NCBI GenBank assembly: GCA_018466975.1
Contig: CM031561.1
Location: forward strand, 4,154,001-4,218,000
Reading direction: 5' to 3'
DNA length: 64,000 nucleotides
Origin: Sparassis latifolia
Lineage: Eukaryota > Basidiomycota > Agaricomycetes > Polyporales > Sparassidaceae
Below the pieces are notes generated by a model. That model ran no database searches and had not been told where the DNA came from. It worked only from the letters and a program-made list of their open reading frames with translations. Each line of letters begins with the position of its first letter. Position 1 is the first letter of the stretch. Both the position numbers and the translations under genes were made by a program. This document shows positions 23,347-35,043 of this stretch, in pieces.

Positions 23347-23671
23347 TCACCGTATCTCTGGATAACAATACTGTGGCGTGAAGTTAGTTGTCTCTGAAGG
23401 CCACCAATATGTACTCCAATTCCATGCACTATTTGCGAGAACACGTTGAGCAATAGTGACATATGAATTCCTCGTGTAACATGCAGTTACGGCCGCTGTT
23501 ACCATAGTCGGTGCAGTCGACTCCGAACATGAATTTGGCATACTGGGCCAGATTCATCCAGGGTGGACAAAGCAGTGGGCTTATGAAGTTAGGAAGAGAG
23601 GGTAGATTAGCCTGTTTGTGCGGGCGAGATTCAACATATCCATTGGCAACATATGATCGAGAATCTGCCAT

Positions 23672-24483
23672 ACCGCATCAGAGAAAAGTTCAGAAATCAA
23701 CAAAAATACTGGTTTACATGAAGTATGAGTTCTTGAGGAATATCTGAAAGTGCTACCGATTGGCGTTTGGCATGTTTCTGTGGCCTGGGTGGCTCATCAG
23801 ACTCGGGTTGCTCCAAGTCAGTGACATTTCAAGTGATTAGAGGTTAATGTAATGCGAGCAGCGAATGCTGAAAATGGAGTGTGTTGAACGCGAGTTCATC
23901 CGGGTGTGGCACATCGCCCCAAAAGTGTTCACACAATAACACGATGTGACCAACCACGTGCTATGTGATACGCTTCGAATGCCCATTGTAATGTCATCGT
24001 GGAGTGGACAAGAAGAATGGGGAACAGCAGGCAACCACCTGTCCCTGGCATAATGATATATCAAACAAGGTCATAACAATTCGGGACTGATACATTGACT
24101 GTGATAGCTACTACAGGTCTGATATATTATTCAGTGGTTCCTACAACTCTCCTTTATGCTGTGCTCTCCCCCCTCTCCCTCGGCTGCTCTCGGTCCTTCG
24201 TTGTGGATTTCTGGGTGCCGCCAACCTCATCGCCAGCCTGATAGGTCCGAGATTTGCTCGAGATCTATTCTCGATTGCATGGCAAAATTATGCCCTGTCG
24301 CACCACTTCGCCTGTGTCCCACGGGTAGAGCTGTTCCACATAGAATACAGCATGTAATCTTCCGCATTATATGTTCCAGATAACAGATTTCCTTTTAGAG
24401 AACCTCACTTCAGTGTAATGCCAAATATTTTATTTTCATTCGGACGACACTAGTACCTGTGGACCCATATAGTTACTGACCAC
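23672..24483. other. Gap with no recognisable gene
   Basis: Only short reading frames without family resemblance were seen. The segment separates the F-box-type gene start from the 3' end of the KDZ transposase gene and may contain that element's terminal region. Confidence 0.5.
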
Positions 24484-27400
24484 CTAACATGCAGGAAGGA
24501 AAGTCGAAGGACTTATCGACATAGTAGCAGAACTGCCTGCCAGAAGGGGTTCTGCAATGGTGGCTTCGACCGAATCTACATCTATGCTGACATCACCTCC
24601 TGCCTGCAACCAGGCAGGTACATGATGCCATACCAACCTACAGTGTTCCCTCATAGACACTCGGATACTCGCCTGACAGTATGCATATGCGGTGGCGCCT
24701 TCCAGGTGTTCTCGCGATTGTGCAGGGATCGTGTCTATATGCTCCAGCCACCACTGCGTGAGCCAATTGTGAAAAGAAATGACCCTGCGCATCTCCTCCA
24801 GCAACACGGGCCTTGCACCACTCAGTACGAAGCTCTAGAAGATTTCGTGAGCATTGAGAAGTCTTAGAAACAGATAAGTAAAAAACGCCAACCTTTGCTG
24901 ATGCTGCTATCAGTCACACTGCTACTCCCCATGCCATGTCTCCACCATATCCAAGACAAAGTCTTGTGGCTCTGAGTTTCTCCCTGCATCCCCTCCGTCA
25001 TTCCTCGGACATCTTCATCTTGCAGCGAGCACAAGTCATGGAGCATTGAAGGCTCATTAAGTAGGGTAGACAACGAGATGATGGCTTTGTATGCACAGCG
25101 ATAGCGTGCTGCATCAGTGTTGACCTTATTCTGCGTGCACCCGATGACTGTCTTCGCTCGGGTGAGATATCATTGCCCATGGACGAAGCGGTCCTTGAAC
25201 TTGTACAGATGGGCATGCACATGGAGATGTCACCAGAGATCCTCTAGCGCATCGTGTGCTTGCGCAACCCTCAGACGCAACTCATATCTCTGGATACGAG
25301 AGTTGCAAGGGGTATCAGAGGATAACTCCGATGGTAAATAGAGTACCATTTCTTGCACAGGGACCTCCTTGACAGCTGCGGCTGCAGTTTGTGTGCACAA
25401 TGCCACGGTGCTAGGCATGAACAACTGCTGCATGTCTGCCCATGCATCTATCTTGCAATGAAGAGCATTGCACTGCTCAATGATCTTGGCTTATTGGAGA
25501 TCCATGGAATGTGCTCCAAGGCCCTCTGTGTCCTGTCGAAGCGATACCTGGTGACAGGCTATGAGAACATAACCAACGTAATGACTGCTCGCACTTACTG
25601 CTGTTCCTGCAGCTCAATCCCGACCATGATCATGACACTCGGGAAATGAGGTCACGCAGCACACCACATTGTTCACCATTCTCCAACTCCACAGCCTCCT
25701 CATTCACCAGCTGCAGGTGCACAGATGCTTGGGTCATGGCTGTATTGGTGCAGAATATCAGGCCAACATTCCATAATATGCCGCAAATACATACCAGGAC
25801 GGGTAACAACGAACGGATTAGGTTTCGAAGGGTCCTTCTCCCATGTCTCTACAACCAGCTGTGGTTCCCATCATTGTATTGCAATTGCCCACAACACTGG
25901 TCAGGCCATTGTGCACAACTCACCAGCCATTGTAATTGTAATAACACTGGGCACATTGTAATACAATGGCAATTACAATGCCGGCCACATTGTAATTGGA
26001 AAAAGAAGTGTTCAAAGTGAGAGTTGAACCCCTGACCTCATGGCCGGAGTTTTGCTTATATAAGCTACACAAGACACGTGCTTTAACCACTAGACTATTG
26101 ATGATTGCTGTTACTTCAACCTCAGTACATAATGAGTCTGTCCACTACAATATAATATACAAGCTTCTATTACAAATACTAACACTTGTTACTGTTCCTT
26201 TCTTAACTCTTTGTTAAATACTATTATAGTGTCTTCTTTAAAGTAATAGTATTCAATATAATATTAAAATGTGCATTAGAAGCTTGTATATTATATTGTA
26301 GTGGACAGACTCATTATATACAATTGAGGCTGAAGTAACAGCAAGCACTGATAGTCTAGTGGTTAAAGCATGTGTCTTGTGTAGCTTATATAAGCAAAAC
26401 TCCGGCCATGAGGTCAGGGGTTCAACTCTCACTTTGAACACTTCTTTTTCCAATTACAATGTGGCCGGCATTGTAATTGCCATTGTATTACAATGTGCCC
26501 AGTGTTATTACAATTACAATGGCTGGTGAGTTGTGCACAATGGCCTGACCAGTGTTGTGGGCAATTGTAATACAATGGTGGCCACCACTAGTGCTACAAC
26601 AGTCCTCCATGCGTCATGATCCTCTTGCGTCACCACATCGTTAAGTTCCGCAAATGCAAAGACTTGATTGTTGCGCTCCGGCAAAGCACCTTTGATGCTG
26701 GCCAGAAACAAGGCGGCTTTAATATTATTAGTTTAGAGATGAGCAGAATACTCATTGCAATTACTCACGCATTCCACATATTTTCCTCCAGTTGTAGTCT
26801 GCGAACGCATCGTCAAGAAAGTCATGCCGTGAACCAGGGTCCATCTTCTTCGTGCTTAAAGAGTACTGGTTTGAGTCTGACCATGGCCGCTCAATGCCCT
26901 TGCCATCTGTCTCAGCCACATGGGGGGTGTTGTGGAATGAGTAATTGTCCTGGCACAACTGTTGATGGGCATAGATATGGAATTTTGGGACAAGGAACAC
27001 GAAATTGTGGTCATCCATCTGAAATGGACAAAATTCGTATATTCAGTGCCAGTTCCGTATATTTTTGGACCACTGACATGCAATGTCATAGGAGACCACG
27101 ACATCACATGGTGCATCGTTCCCCAGAGTGGAGAAGAACATATAATCCATATTGACGTAGCTAAGCAGTACTGATCAGTACAAGGACATGAACAATTGTG
27201 AACATGAACTTACTGCTCTCCTTTTTGAAGGTCGCCAACACTGCATGGCAGTCTCATGTCATGGCATGTGCATGTGATGGCACCAACGCCACTTGCCGCT
27301 GTACCTGTGACTGAGCCCCTCATGTTGGCCAGTATATCCACCTGTCACCGCATGTTAGTATTTGGCGTAAATCGACCGAAATTACTGATCACTAACTCAC

Positions 27401-27787
27401 CTTTGGTCTTCTGGGGTTTCCTCCCAGTCTGGGGGCAGATTTTTGCCAGGGTGTGAACACGCCGGGCAAAGCACTGCACATGACCCAGGTTTGGTCGCCT
27501 GCACCCCTCCAGGTTTATGGCCCCGGCCTGCTCATTTCAGCATTTTGAGATGCCTCCACATGTGCATGATACGCATGTAGGCAGGATAACGATCCTACAC
27601 TTTGTCAGCAATGATTAAGCTTAGAGCTTGAGACACGACATAGCACACCAGTGTTATCAGTCAATCGGACAAGACTCTGATAAAACTCGTAACCGGACAT
27701 CTTCGACTGAGTGGACAGCAGGTGGGCAAATCGACAGAGTGCAAATGTCGCCACAGTTTTGGGATTTGTAGAGGTTGCAGGAAACAA
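24484..27787 (-). pseudogene. KDZ (Kyakuja-Dileera-Zisupton) transposase gene, split by SINE-like DNA
   Basis: Minus-strand translation in family order gives QSKMSGYEFYQSLVRLTDNT (27700-27650) and LCPACSHPGKNLPPDWEE (about 27470-27420). GDLQKGE (about 27220) follows, then FFSTLGNDAPCDVVVSYDIA and CQWSKNIRN (27140-27050). Next are VPKFHIYAHQQLC and DGKGIERPWSDSN ahead of STKKMDPGSRHDFLDDAFAD (27018-26800). Downstream, ETWEKDPSKPNPF and later segments reach about 24484. These are hallmark KDZ transposase motifs. The N-terminal CxC-type region expected upstream is not visible, so the 5' end may be lost. A 706-bp inverted pair (25872-26577) interrupts the coding region. The element's own inverted repeats were not located. 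Confidence 0.8.
25872..26577. mobile_element. Inverted pair of tRNA-derived SINE-like units, arms about 300 bp
   Basis: Arms 25872-26169 and 26277-26577 are near-identical reverse complements around an AT-rich 107-bp spacer. Each arm holds a Pol III-type A box (TAGTCTAGTGG at 26352-26362; complement at 26087-26097) and B box (GGTTCAACTCT at 26419-26429; complement at 26020-26030). A run rich in ATTGTAAT/ATTACAAT words follows. The boxes are about 57 bp apart, so this is tRNA-like rather than a clear tRNA. It may be two SINE insertions or one foldback unit. It lies inside the KDZ gene. Confidence 0.75.
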
Positions 27788-27887
27788 TCGTGCTCAGAGA
27801 AGTTGAGCGGTGTGAATCTCAGCCATCTCACAGCCACAAAAATCCAGCCCTTAGTTTCATCGATGACTCAGTCTACAGTATTGAGAA

Positions 27888-28508
27888 TATGCACGTCGAC
27901 CACGCGGACGGCCCCCCTTCATTCATCGACACGCGCCCAACGGCATTCGTTTTTCTGTCGCACTTTGACCCCGCGGATATCCCGGCGACCCCACCCCTAT
28001 CATGTTCCCCATCCCCGAGTACATGCCATCATCACCCGTCTACGTTCCATCATCACCGATCCTCTCGTCGTCCTCGTCGCCTCCATTATCTGCGTGCGCG
28101 TGCATGCATGAGGCCGACTGCCATGCGATGTGAGCATGCAATCGCCCACTTCCGCTTCCTTGTTCCACTCTCTCTGTCACCCATGACCCTGACACTCATC
28201 TGTGCAGGCCAATGCACCCGCCCGGCTCCCATGTGCACCGCTCATCTCCAGACTTGTACGATGGCGATGACAACTTATCGGGTTTGATAAGTGTCTCGCA
28301 CGGTAATGACAGTAGCGACAGTGAATCGGACATGGACCTCGAGGATGACACGGACGACGACGATAACCATTTACAGTCGGAATGCGAGCGCGAGGATTTG
28401 ATGCACGAGCGTGTCGAGGAAATTCTCGTTGAGGTCATGCGCGACGTCACCGAAGAAGTCGTTGAATATGTAAGTCCGACTTTTTCAGCGCATTCCTTTC
28501 GCAGCTAA
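27888..28508 (+). CDS. Unassigned acidic low-complexity reading frames
   Basis: Plus-strand coding-like sequence gives a Pro/Ser-rich part (EYMPSSPVYVPSSPILSSSS, about 28018-28077). After a possible intron (GTGAGC near 28129 to TGTGCAG near 28207) a strongly acidic part follows (LEDDTDDDDNHLQSECERED) with HERVEEILVEVMRDVTEEVV. I do not recognise it. It may be the amino-terminal portion of the Ty3 element that follows, or a host fragment. Confidence 0.3.
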
Positions 28509-28563
28509 TTCTAGCAGATTCAGAACACCACGTTTTAGGGAGCAGGACCCCCCATCAAGCGCT

Positions 28564-31563
28564 ATGCACCATTTTCCTTTACCTGTAGCTACCCGCGGCC
28601 CTTTGTCGCTAAGTATACCCAGCCCTATGTCTGATCTGTTATCAACCCCCACTCATTCTCTGCGTATGTCACCTCTAAATTCCTTCAACAGGAATTCTAT
28701 ACCTATGGTCTCTTATGTAATCATGTCATGTACCACTACCTTGGAAACCCCCAATATACCTTCTGCTGGTCAGCCCTATTTAAATAGTGTCCCATTGGAA
28801 TTCGGAGCATACAAACCAGTCGATAGAAAGGTAAAGCCAGTACAAGGAGTACTTCCAGAGGATGCGCGTGTACTACGGCGCTTCCCTGAGAATCTGTTGG
28901 ACTCACTTACAGAGTTATCAAAAGTTCCACCGAATTCATTCCTACCACAAAACTTACTGTGGAGAGAGTCGAACTAATGAACATTAATAAAGATGGATTT
29001 CTTTGGCCAGAGGAAGAAAAGCTCTTTTTACATATTCTCAAGCTTAAAGAAAAGACACTCGCTTTTAGCGAAGAAGACAGAGGTACATTTCGGGAAGATT
29101 ATTTTACTCCCTATATTATTCCAGTCACACTGCATGTACCGTGGGCCTATCCTAACATCTCTATCCCCCCTGGAATTAAGGAAAAAGTAGTTGCACTTCT
29201 TCGAGATAAGATTGCAGCTGGCGTCTACGAGCCTAGTCAATCATCTTATCAATCACGATGGTTCTGCGTAATTAAGAAGAGCGGTAAACTGCGGATCGTC
29301 CAAGATCTACAACCACTCAATCGGGTAACTATTCGAGATGCAGGTGTCCCGCCCATCCTGGATGACTTTGTAAAACCCTTTGCAGGACACACCTGCTACA
29401 CAGTCTTTGATTTATTTTCTGGATTCGATGCGCGCAAGGTTGATCCTAAAAGTCGTGACCTTACATCATTCCTAACTCCACTCGGTTTATTACGACTCAC
29501 TTGTATGCCTCAAGGCTTCACCAACTCTCCTTCAGAATTTCAGAATTGTATGGTCTTTATTTTACAAGACGAGATCCCCCATGTCGCGAATGTTTTTATT
29601 GATGATTTACCCATCCATGGACCAAAAACTATGTATATACAAGAAAATGGAGAGCCAGAGACATTACCAGAAAACCCAGGAATTAGGCGATTTATATGGG
29701 AACATGCAGTTGACGTACATAGGATTATGCATCGTATTGAACATGTAGGTGCTACCTTCTCCGCTTTTAAGACTCAATTATGTAAACCCCATGCAGTTAT
29801 AGTTGGACAGACATGCACCCCAGAAGGATGACTTCCAGAAAATTCAAAAGTAAATAAAATTCTTACCTGGCCAGTTTTGAAGACTGCAAAGGATGTGCGG
29901 AGATTTTTAGGATTATGTGGTACAGTGCGCATTTGGATAAAGGACTACTCCAAAATTGCACGACCGCTAACTGAACTAACACAGAAGGATGCTGAATTTG
30001 TATGGGATGATAGGCAACAAGAAGCATTTGATTGCTTGAAGGATCTTATTGCATCCGCACCTGCCTTACACCCTATTGATTATTCATCGGACCGACCTGT
30101 CTACATATCCATAGACTCTAGTGTCATCGCAGTCAGTTTTATCTTGTCGCAGGATGATGAACAAGGCAGATGGAGACCAGCTCGCTATGGTTCTCTACCT
30201 TTTAATGAGCGTGAGTCCAGATATAGTCAGCCCAAGTTGGAGCTATATGGATGCTATAGAGCCATGCGACACTGGAGACTTTATTTAGCAGGCATCAAGA
30301 ACTTGATTCTGGAAGTTGATGCCAAGTACATCAAAGACATGCTGAATAATCCGGATCTTCAGCTGAATGCCGCGATCAATCAGTGGATCCAGGGCATTTT
30401 GCTATTTACCTTTGAATTGCGACATGTTCCTGCTGATAAGCATCGTGAACCTGATGCTCTCTCACGGTGTGAACCAACAGAAGAAGAATTGGCAGAAGTT
30501 CCTGAGTCAAATGATTGGTTGGATGAGATAGCACTTCTATCACTGTATCTTAATCACGTGCCCAAGCCGGATCAAACCCTGGTTCACCAGTTACCCTCAT
30601 CACTAGCAGTGAATTCCAAGCAAGAGGAGACATTGCGAAATATCAGACATTTCCTTCAGACTCTACAGACACCAGACTTCTCTAACGCTCAAGCCAAGCG
30701 AAGATTTATTAGACGTGCAGGACAGTTCTTTATGAAAGGTGGATCTATGTTCAAGTGAAGACGTGATCACACTCCTTTATTGGTTATATTAGACAAGGAT
30801 CATAGGATCTCTATATTAACACATGCACATGAAGAACTAGGTCATAGGGGAGTTTATGGAGTATTCTATCATATTCGCGACCACTTCTTCTGGCCTCATT
30901 TATTTCAAAATATAAAACACCATATCAGTACATGCCACCAATGCCAATTATGGAGTACAAAAAGGGTAGAGGAATCTCCCACTATACGCACACCAGCAAC
31001 TATATTTTCCAAGATTTATCTTGACGTTATGTTTATGCCACCAGCTCGAGGATATCATTGTTGCTGCGAGAGATGATTTGACACCTGCAGCAGAAGGACG
31101 GGCCTTAAAGAAAGCCAATTCCAAGGAGTTAGCGAGGTTCTTCTGGGAGGAAATCATATGCCACTATGGACATATCACAGAGGTTGTAACAGATAATGGT
31201 TCAGAAGTGGCTGGAGCCTTTGAGAAGCTTTTGCAAAGATATGGCATTCCACAAATCAGAATTTCTCCCTATAACAAGCATGCAAATGTACTAGTCAAGC
31301 AAGGTCATTTTGTAATACGCGAGGGAATACTCAAAGATGCAAGGAAGGATCTCAAGTCCTGGCCAAACAAAGTACACCATGCATTCTTTGCAGACAGAGT
31401 TACCACTAGGCGGTCAACAGGATTTAGCCCCTTTTATTTGCTGCATGGCGTAGACCCGGTGTTGCCATTCGATCTCACAGAGATGACCTTTATGATAAGC
31501 GGATACACATCTGGACTTTCATCATCTGCTCCCCAATGTTCCCAATCAGGAAGAAATCATTGA
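28564..31563 (+). pseudogene. Ty3/Gypsy pol remnant (RT-RNase H-integrase) with FIDD catalytic box
   Basis: Plus-strand frames read as one pol broken by frameshifts near 28960 and 31040, by a TGA at 29829 and by a stop near 30756. The protease-RT linker ends in YKPVDRKVKPV. RT motifs are SRWFCVIKKSGKLRIVQDL, TVFDLFSGFDAR, LTCMPQGFTNSPSEFQNCM and NVFIDDLPIHGP, where FIDD replaces the usual YxDD. Then come RRFLGLCGTVRIWIKDYSKI, the RNase H region (ISIDSSVIAVSFILSQ, SRYSQPKLELYGCYRAMRHW, HVPADKHREPDALSR), the HHCC zinc finger of integrase (HAHEELGHRGVYG...CHQCQLW) and core parts (VTDNGSEVAGAFEKLLQRYG). No flanking LTRs were found, and the C-terminus is cut near 31,560. The family resembles other basidiomycete elements of this RT type. 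Confidence 0.85.
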
Positions 31564-31582
31564 TTTGTCACATATGTCAGTC

Positions 31583-31664
31583 TGATGTATCAGTATTGGT
31601 GAGTTGTGGCTACTTCTCCTGATGTATCAAGCTTGAGCTGAGCTGTTCATGGTTTGATGTATCA
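31583..31664. repeat. Three copies of TGATGTATCA
   Basis: TGATGTATCA occurs exactly at 31583-31592, 31620-31629 and 31655-31664, spaced 37 and 35 bp. The word is nearly self-complementary. The surrounding 31,564-32,135 has no recognisable gene. It could be part of an element end or a binding site cluster. Confidence 0.6.
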
Positions 31665-32135
31665 ATATGACATATAGGCCTGAGGCAACTACTTATAGCT
31701 ATCCGTACGCATCTTTCATTATTGTCGCGAGGGTGGGAAACAGTGAAACTTGAACCGCTCTCTGTCTGTAGGTAAAACAAAAGAAACTGACTGTATGCAG
31801 TAAGTGTCCTTCTTGTTTGAGCATCAGGGTCTGCATCTCGTGATGCCTCTACAAGAGCACACATTCATCCTCACGTAAATAATGTGCACTAGAAAAATAT
31901 CATCCATCATCTACTCCCAGCACCTTGAGGCAATATTAATCGTGTTCTGTCAGCGCGGCTAAGTTATGGATCGCCGCTGAACTCAGTGGTTGGGGAACAA
32001 CAGGACTTCATAGGGCAATCACGACTTCAGAAAGCAGAATCGCCAATAAGCAATAGATAAACTACAACAATGGTGCTTTGGCTTGTAGCCATACATGAGT
32101 TCTAGGAGCGTATTCATGGGATAGGAACACCAGTA

Positions 32136-32358
32136 CATCAGGAAAACCAAACTTTTCCTTAAGAGGACACTTAAATAACTTTAATAGACTTATAGTCCTT
32201 ATTTAAGGACATAAGGACAAAAAGGGCCTAAGCCATATTCCCTGAGTGTCTGAGATTCAACTTATTGAGACTTATCTGAACACTTATGGCCTTAAATAAG
32301 GGTTGCCAGACCCAAAAGTCTAAATAAGTCCCTAAGGAAAAGTTGGGTTTTCCTGATG
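32136..32358 (+). mobile_element. MITE copy C, 223 bp
   Basis: TIRs CATCAGGAAAACC and GGGTTTTCCTGATG bound the copy. It has the longer middle shared with copy A (ACTTATTGAGACTTATCTGA). Flanks are TA and TC, so no clean duplication remains. It lies at the distal end of the F-box-type gene at 32359-33908, and the gene's frame reads into it. Confidence 0.88.
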
Positions 32359-33908
32359 TCTGTTCTTCAATCTTCCACTGCCAAACAGGCAGCTCTCTGT
32401 GCAGCAGTGTCTCAAAAGTTTTCTTGGCAATTGCCCTAGCACCTGGTGAGTTGACCATCTCTCGGATGCCACTGAAGCTCAAGATGTCGATGACGTGAGC
32501 TACCGGTCAATGCCCAAAATCGTTCCATTGAATCCGGTGCAGTACTCTGTTGAGGGTCTGCAGTCGATCCTCGAGCACCTCTACATGCTCCCAATCCCGA
32601 CGAATGGACTTCCGGTCTCGCATAAATTCAGTCAATGCTGGACGAATTTCCTGCCAGACTATCAAATTAAATACAATAATAAGTGCAAGGGCTGCAAATG
32701 AGATGAAAAGATAAACATACGGTCCTCAGTCAAAGCCTTTGCCTTGCTGAAAATGGGGTGCTGTAGTAACACTCTGCAATCTGGACCCAAGTAGGGAATA
32801 TTGTCATCAAAGCCCATTTTTCTTAGGCGATCAGAGAAGCTAAAGAAAAGAAGAATCTCAGAGGATGTGGTGTTTGATGTTCGCATGAGGTTCTTACGTG
32901 AGGCCCCTTATATGAATGATACGCTGTCATGCTGCATGCTCTGCATCGCATCTCTTATGTATCCAAGAATGACATAGAGCACCGTGCTAATCAAGAACTG
33001 AGCGCGGTCGTCACACCTATATCGTGATGTCCACGCACCTCCACCATCTCCCTCCGAAGTAGCTTGTATTCGTTGAAGATCGCTGTGTATTCCAATTGGT
33101 TGCTAGCATTTCCCAGTTTTTCTCTGAGAACATTGTAATACTCTCAATGAAGAGTATACTCCGTGCAATGAACATTGGTTTCAACATGCTCAACTGGGTT
33201 CAGTGGTTGGTTAACAGATTAAGAGGCAATGCAGCAGATCGTACTCAACATCAGACACAAAGCAATCACGAGGAGAGAGTGAAAACTGCTGTTGCCTGTG
33301 ACGGCCTGGCAGATGGTACTATTACATGCTGTCAATCAGTTGAGATGATCCATAAGGTAGTGTGACATACAATTTGACTATGCACGCAGCACAATAGCGA
33401 TATCCAAATTCCCAAAAAGTCCGCTGTTCACAGTTGCTTACACCACAGCCATTGCACTGACTGCCCAACATGAAGTCGATATAGCAGGGCTTATTCATGT
33501 ATGACGGACAGGGAGGAATTTCTGGGCAGTCAGGAAGACATGATATATTTGCCAGAGCATTCTTCCAAAATTTCAAGGCATCACGAGTCATCAGACTGTT
33601 TCTGAACGCTTTACTGGTGCGCGCGAGGTTCAACAGATCCATGGGCAACAAATTGAGGAATATCTGCTGGGGCCACATTATAGCAAAGCTCAAACGTGAC
33701 AATAAGAATAATTTACCTTGAATATAATCTCGATAGGAAGATCCAGGAACTTTGCTTGCAGTAATATGGCAGTGTCATTCGCTTCGACTGCCTTCTGTTC
33801 CTCTTGAATAGCTCCTGGGTCTGCGCTTGTGCGAGCCTGTTTTGATGGCCTGAAGTTTGCAGCCTCGAGGACATCTTTGGCAGACCTTTTGAGCAAGTTT
33901 GATGCCAT
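32359..33908 (-). pseudogene. F-box-type protein of an agaricomycete family, 3' end interrupted by MITE copy C
   Basis: The start at 33908 gives a basic Ser/Lys leader (MASNLLKRSAKDV). The F-box follows as LDLPIEII, an intron, then FLNLLPMDLLNLARTSKAFR and MTRDALKFWKN. A Cys-rich block has PCPSYMNKPCYIDFMLGSQC with CNGC and CAAC pairs that could bind zinc. Later exons give FSDRLRKMGFDDNIPYLGPD (near 32850) and FMRDRKSIRRDWEHVEVLED (near 32570). The last host segment, LPVWQWKIEEQ, runs directly into the MITE. In this family the F-box usually recruits SCF ubiquitin ligase, and the target here is unknown. The gene is probably truncated, since no C-terminal segment was recognised beyond 32135. 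Confidence 0.7.
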
Positions 33909-34830
33909 TTATATTATAATATAAGTTGGTCTGAGTGAGGTGTGAGTGAGGTGTGAAGAGAAAGTCGATGCCGCCACAAACTGCAGCGCCACACGCGTTG
34001 GTCACGATGTGACAGACCCCATAATGTGTGACATGTGATTCTGTCCGCTGAATTGCTTGGCACTCTAACTATAGGTGTAGTGCACATGGCAAATTAATTA
34101 AATTAATTCGAGAGGAAGAAGAGAATACGCAATAAGTGAAGGCTTGTCTTCCTCAATTGCTTTGCCAGAAGTAATAGGCATAAAGATTGTTTACTACATA
34201 GCCATTATTTCTTCTTCTACACTCCTGACAATATCTACCACTCTTATAATGCATTGCATAAGAGAGAGTCACCGCGAAGCCATAACCCGTACTCCATGAA
34301 GATACATTCAGTATTGTTCCAGAAGTGTTTCAAAAATCCTGGGCCGAGCATTGCTTTGCTATCGAAGAGGTTGTGTGAGAAATCACCTATCGTTTTATGC
34401 AGTCTTCCCCAAAATATAACCATACCAGAAGGATTGCTCTTGGCAACTTACCAGTAACCTGCAGAACCATCACTGAGCTAGCGCTGAATACTTTATGGGG
34501 AAAACATGTATACATTGGCATCTCTGTTCAGATTGCTTCTAGTTCCGAAGGGGAACTCAACTATTCACTTTCGCTATGTGAGTGGCTCATTTGAATTTTT
34601 TTTGGCAGAACCCGATCTTAATCGCAGGTGTTGACTGATTCATAGGATCGCATCTTCCAATACAGTAAATTGCTACTTAGGCCAAAGAAAGAAAGGCGAA
34701 GCTATTCCCATCTCCACGCTACTAGAGCTGATTAGTTCTTCCGACTTATACACAAAACGGCTTTCTCAGTATGCTTTGCAGATCAGACGTCAGGAGTGGG
34801 ATACCAATAAAGATATCGCTGCTTCTGCTA
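33909..34830. other. Gap with no convincing gene
   Basis: This is the 5' flank of the F-box-type gene followed by plus-strand fragments near 34250-34590 (LLSKRLCEKSPIVLCSLPQN and neighbours). They look codon-like but match no family I recognise. They may be exons of a degraded gene disrupted by MITE copy D. Confidence 0.4.
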
Positions 34831-35043
34831 CATCAGGAAAACCCCACTTTTTCTTAAAAAGACACTTAAATAACTTAAATGGACTTATGGTCCTTATTTA
34901 AGGACATAAGGACAAAATGGGCCTAAGGCATATTCCCTGAGTGTCTGAAATTCAACTTAGATGAACACTTATGGCCTTAAATAAGGGTTCTCAGACCCAA
35001 AAGTCTAAATAAGTCCATAAGAGAAAGTTGGGTTTTCCTGATG
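34831..35043 (+). mobile_element. MITE copy D, 213 bp
   Basis: It is nearly identical to copy B (same 213-bp form, same orientation), with TIRs CATCAGGAAAACCC and GGGTTTTCCTGATG and TA flanking both ends. The minus-strand frame entering from 35191 (HLKRLNINQVSFGWDAAWLP) is ended by the copy with the same C-terminal tail as at copy B. Confidence 0.9.

Larger units (their letters stand above)
20699..23671 (-). pseudogene. F-box-type gene of an agaricomycete family, broken by a MITE and a TRIM
   Basis: Minus-strand pieces follow the order of the intact-looking relative at 33908-32359. A Cys-rich block lies at 23671-23429 (PLLCPPWMNLAQYAKFMFGV, then paired Cys). A block of the RL..L.Y type near 21960-21870 reads LEELRYAEDLNYLGG. 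At 21828-21414 there is WLEIGPEITKLFAQRKKICL and LPDVIINWKSAVTEQ. A C-terminal block at 21118-20699 reads GRFTCKMCFWPHEYVSAKPW. The canonical F-box start was not located with certainty. The gene is interrupted by the TRIM (22436-23346) and by MITE copy B (21201-21413), which supplies a stop. Family membership is inferred from this layout; the substrate role is unknown. Confidence 0.55.

Noticed and set aside
26340..26445. Functional tRNA gene in the inverted pair
   Set aside because: A and B boxes are present, but no good acceptor or T-stem pairing was found and the box spacing is long. Better called tRNA-derived.
25996..26453. Small duplicated protein frames in the inverted pair
   Set aside because: Both arise from translating the tRNA-like region and have no coding support.
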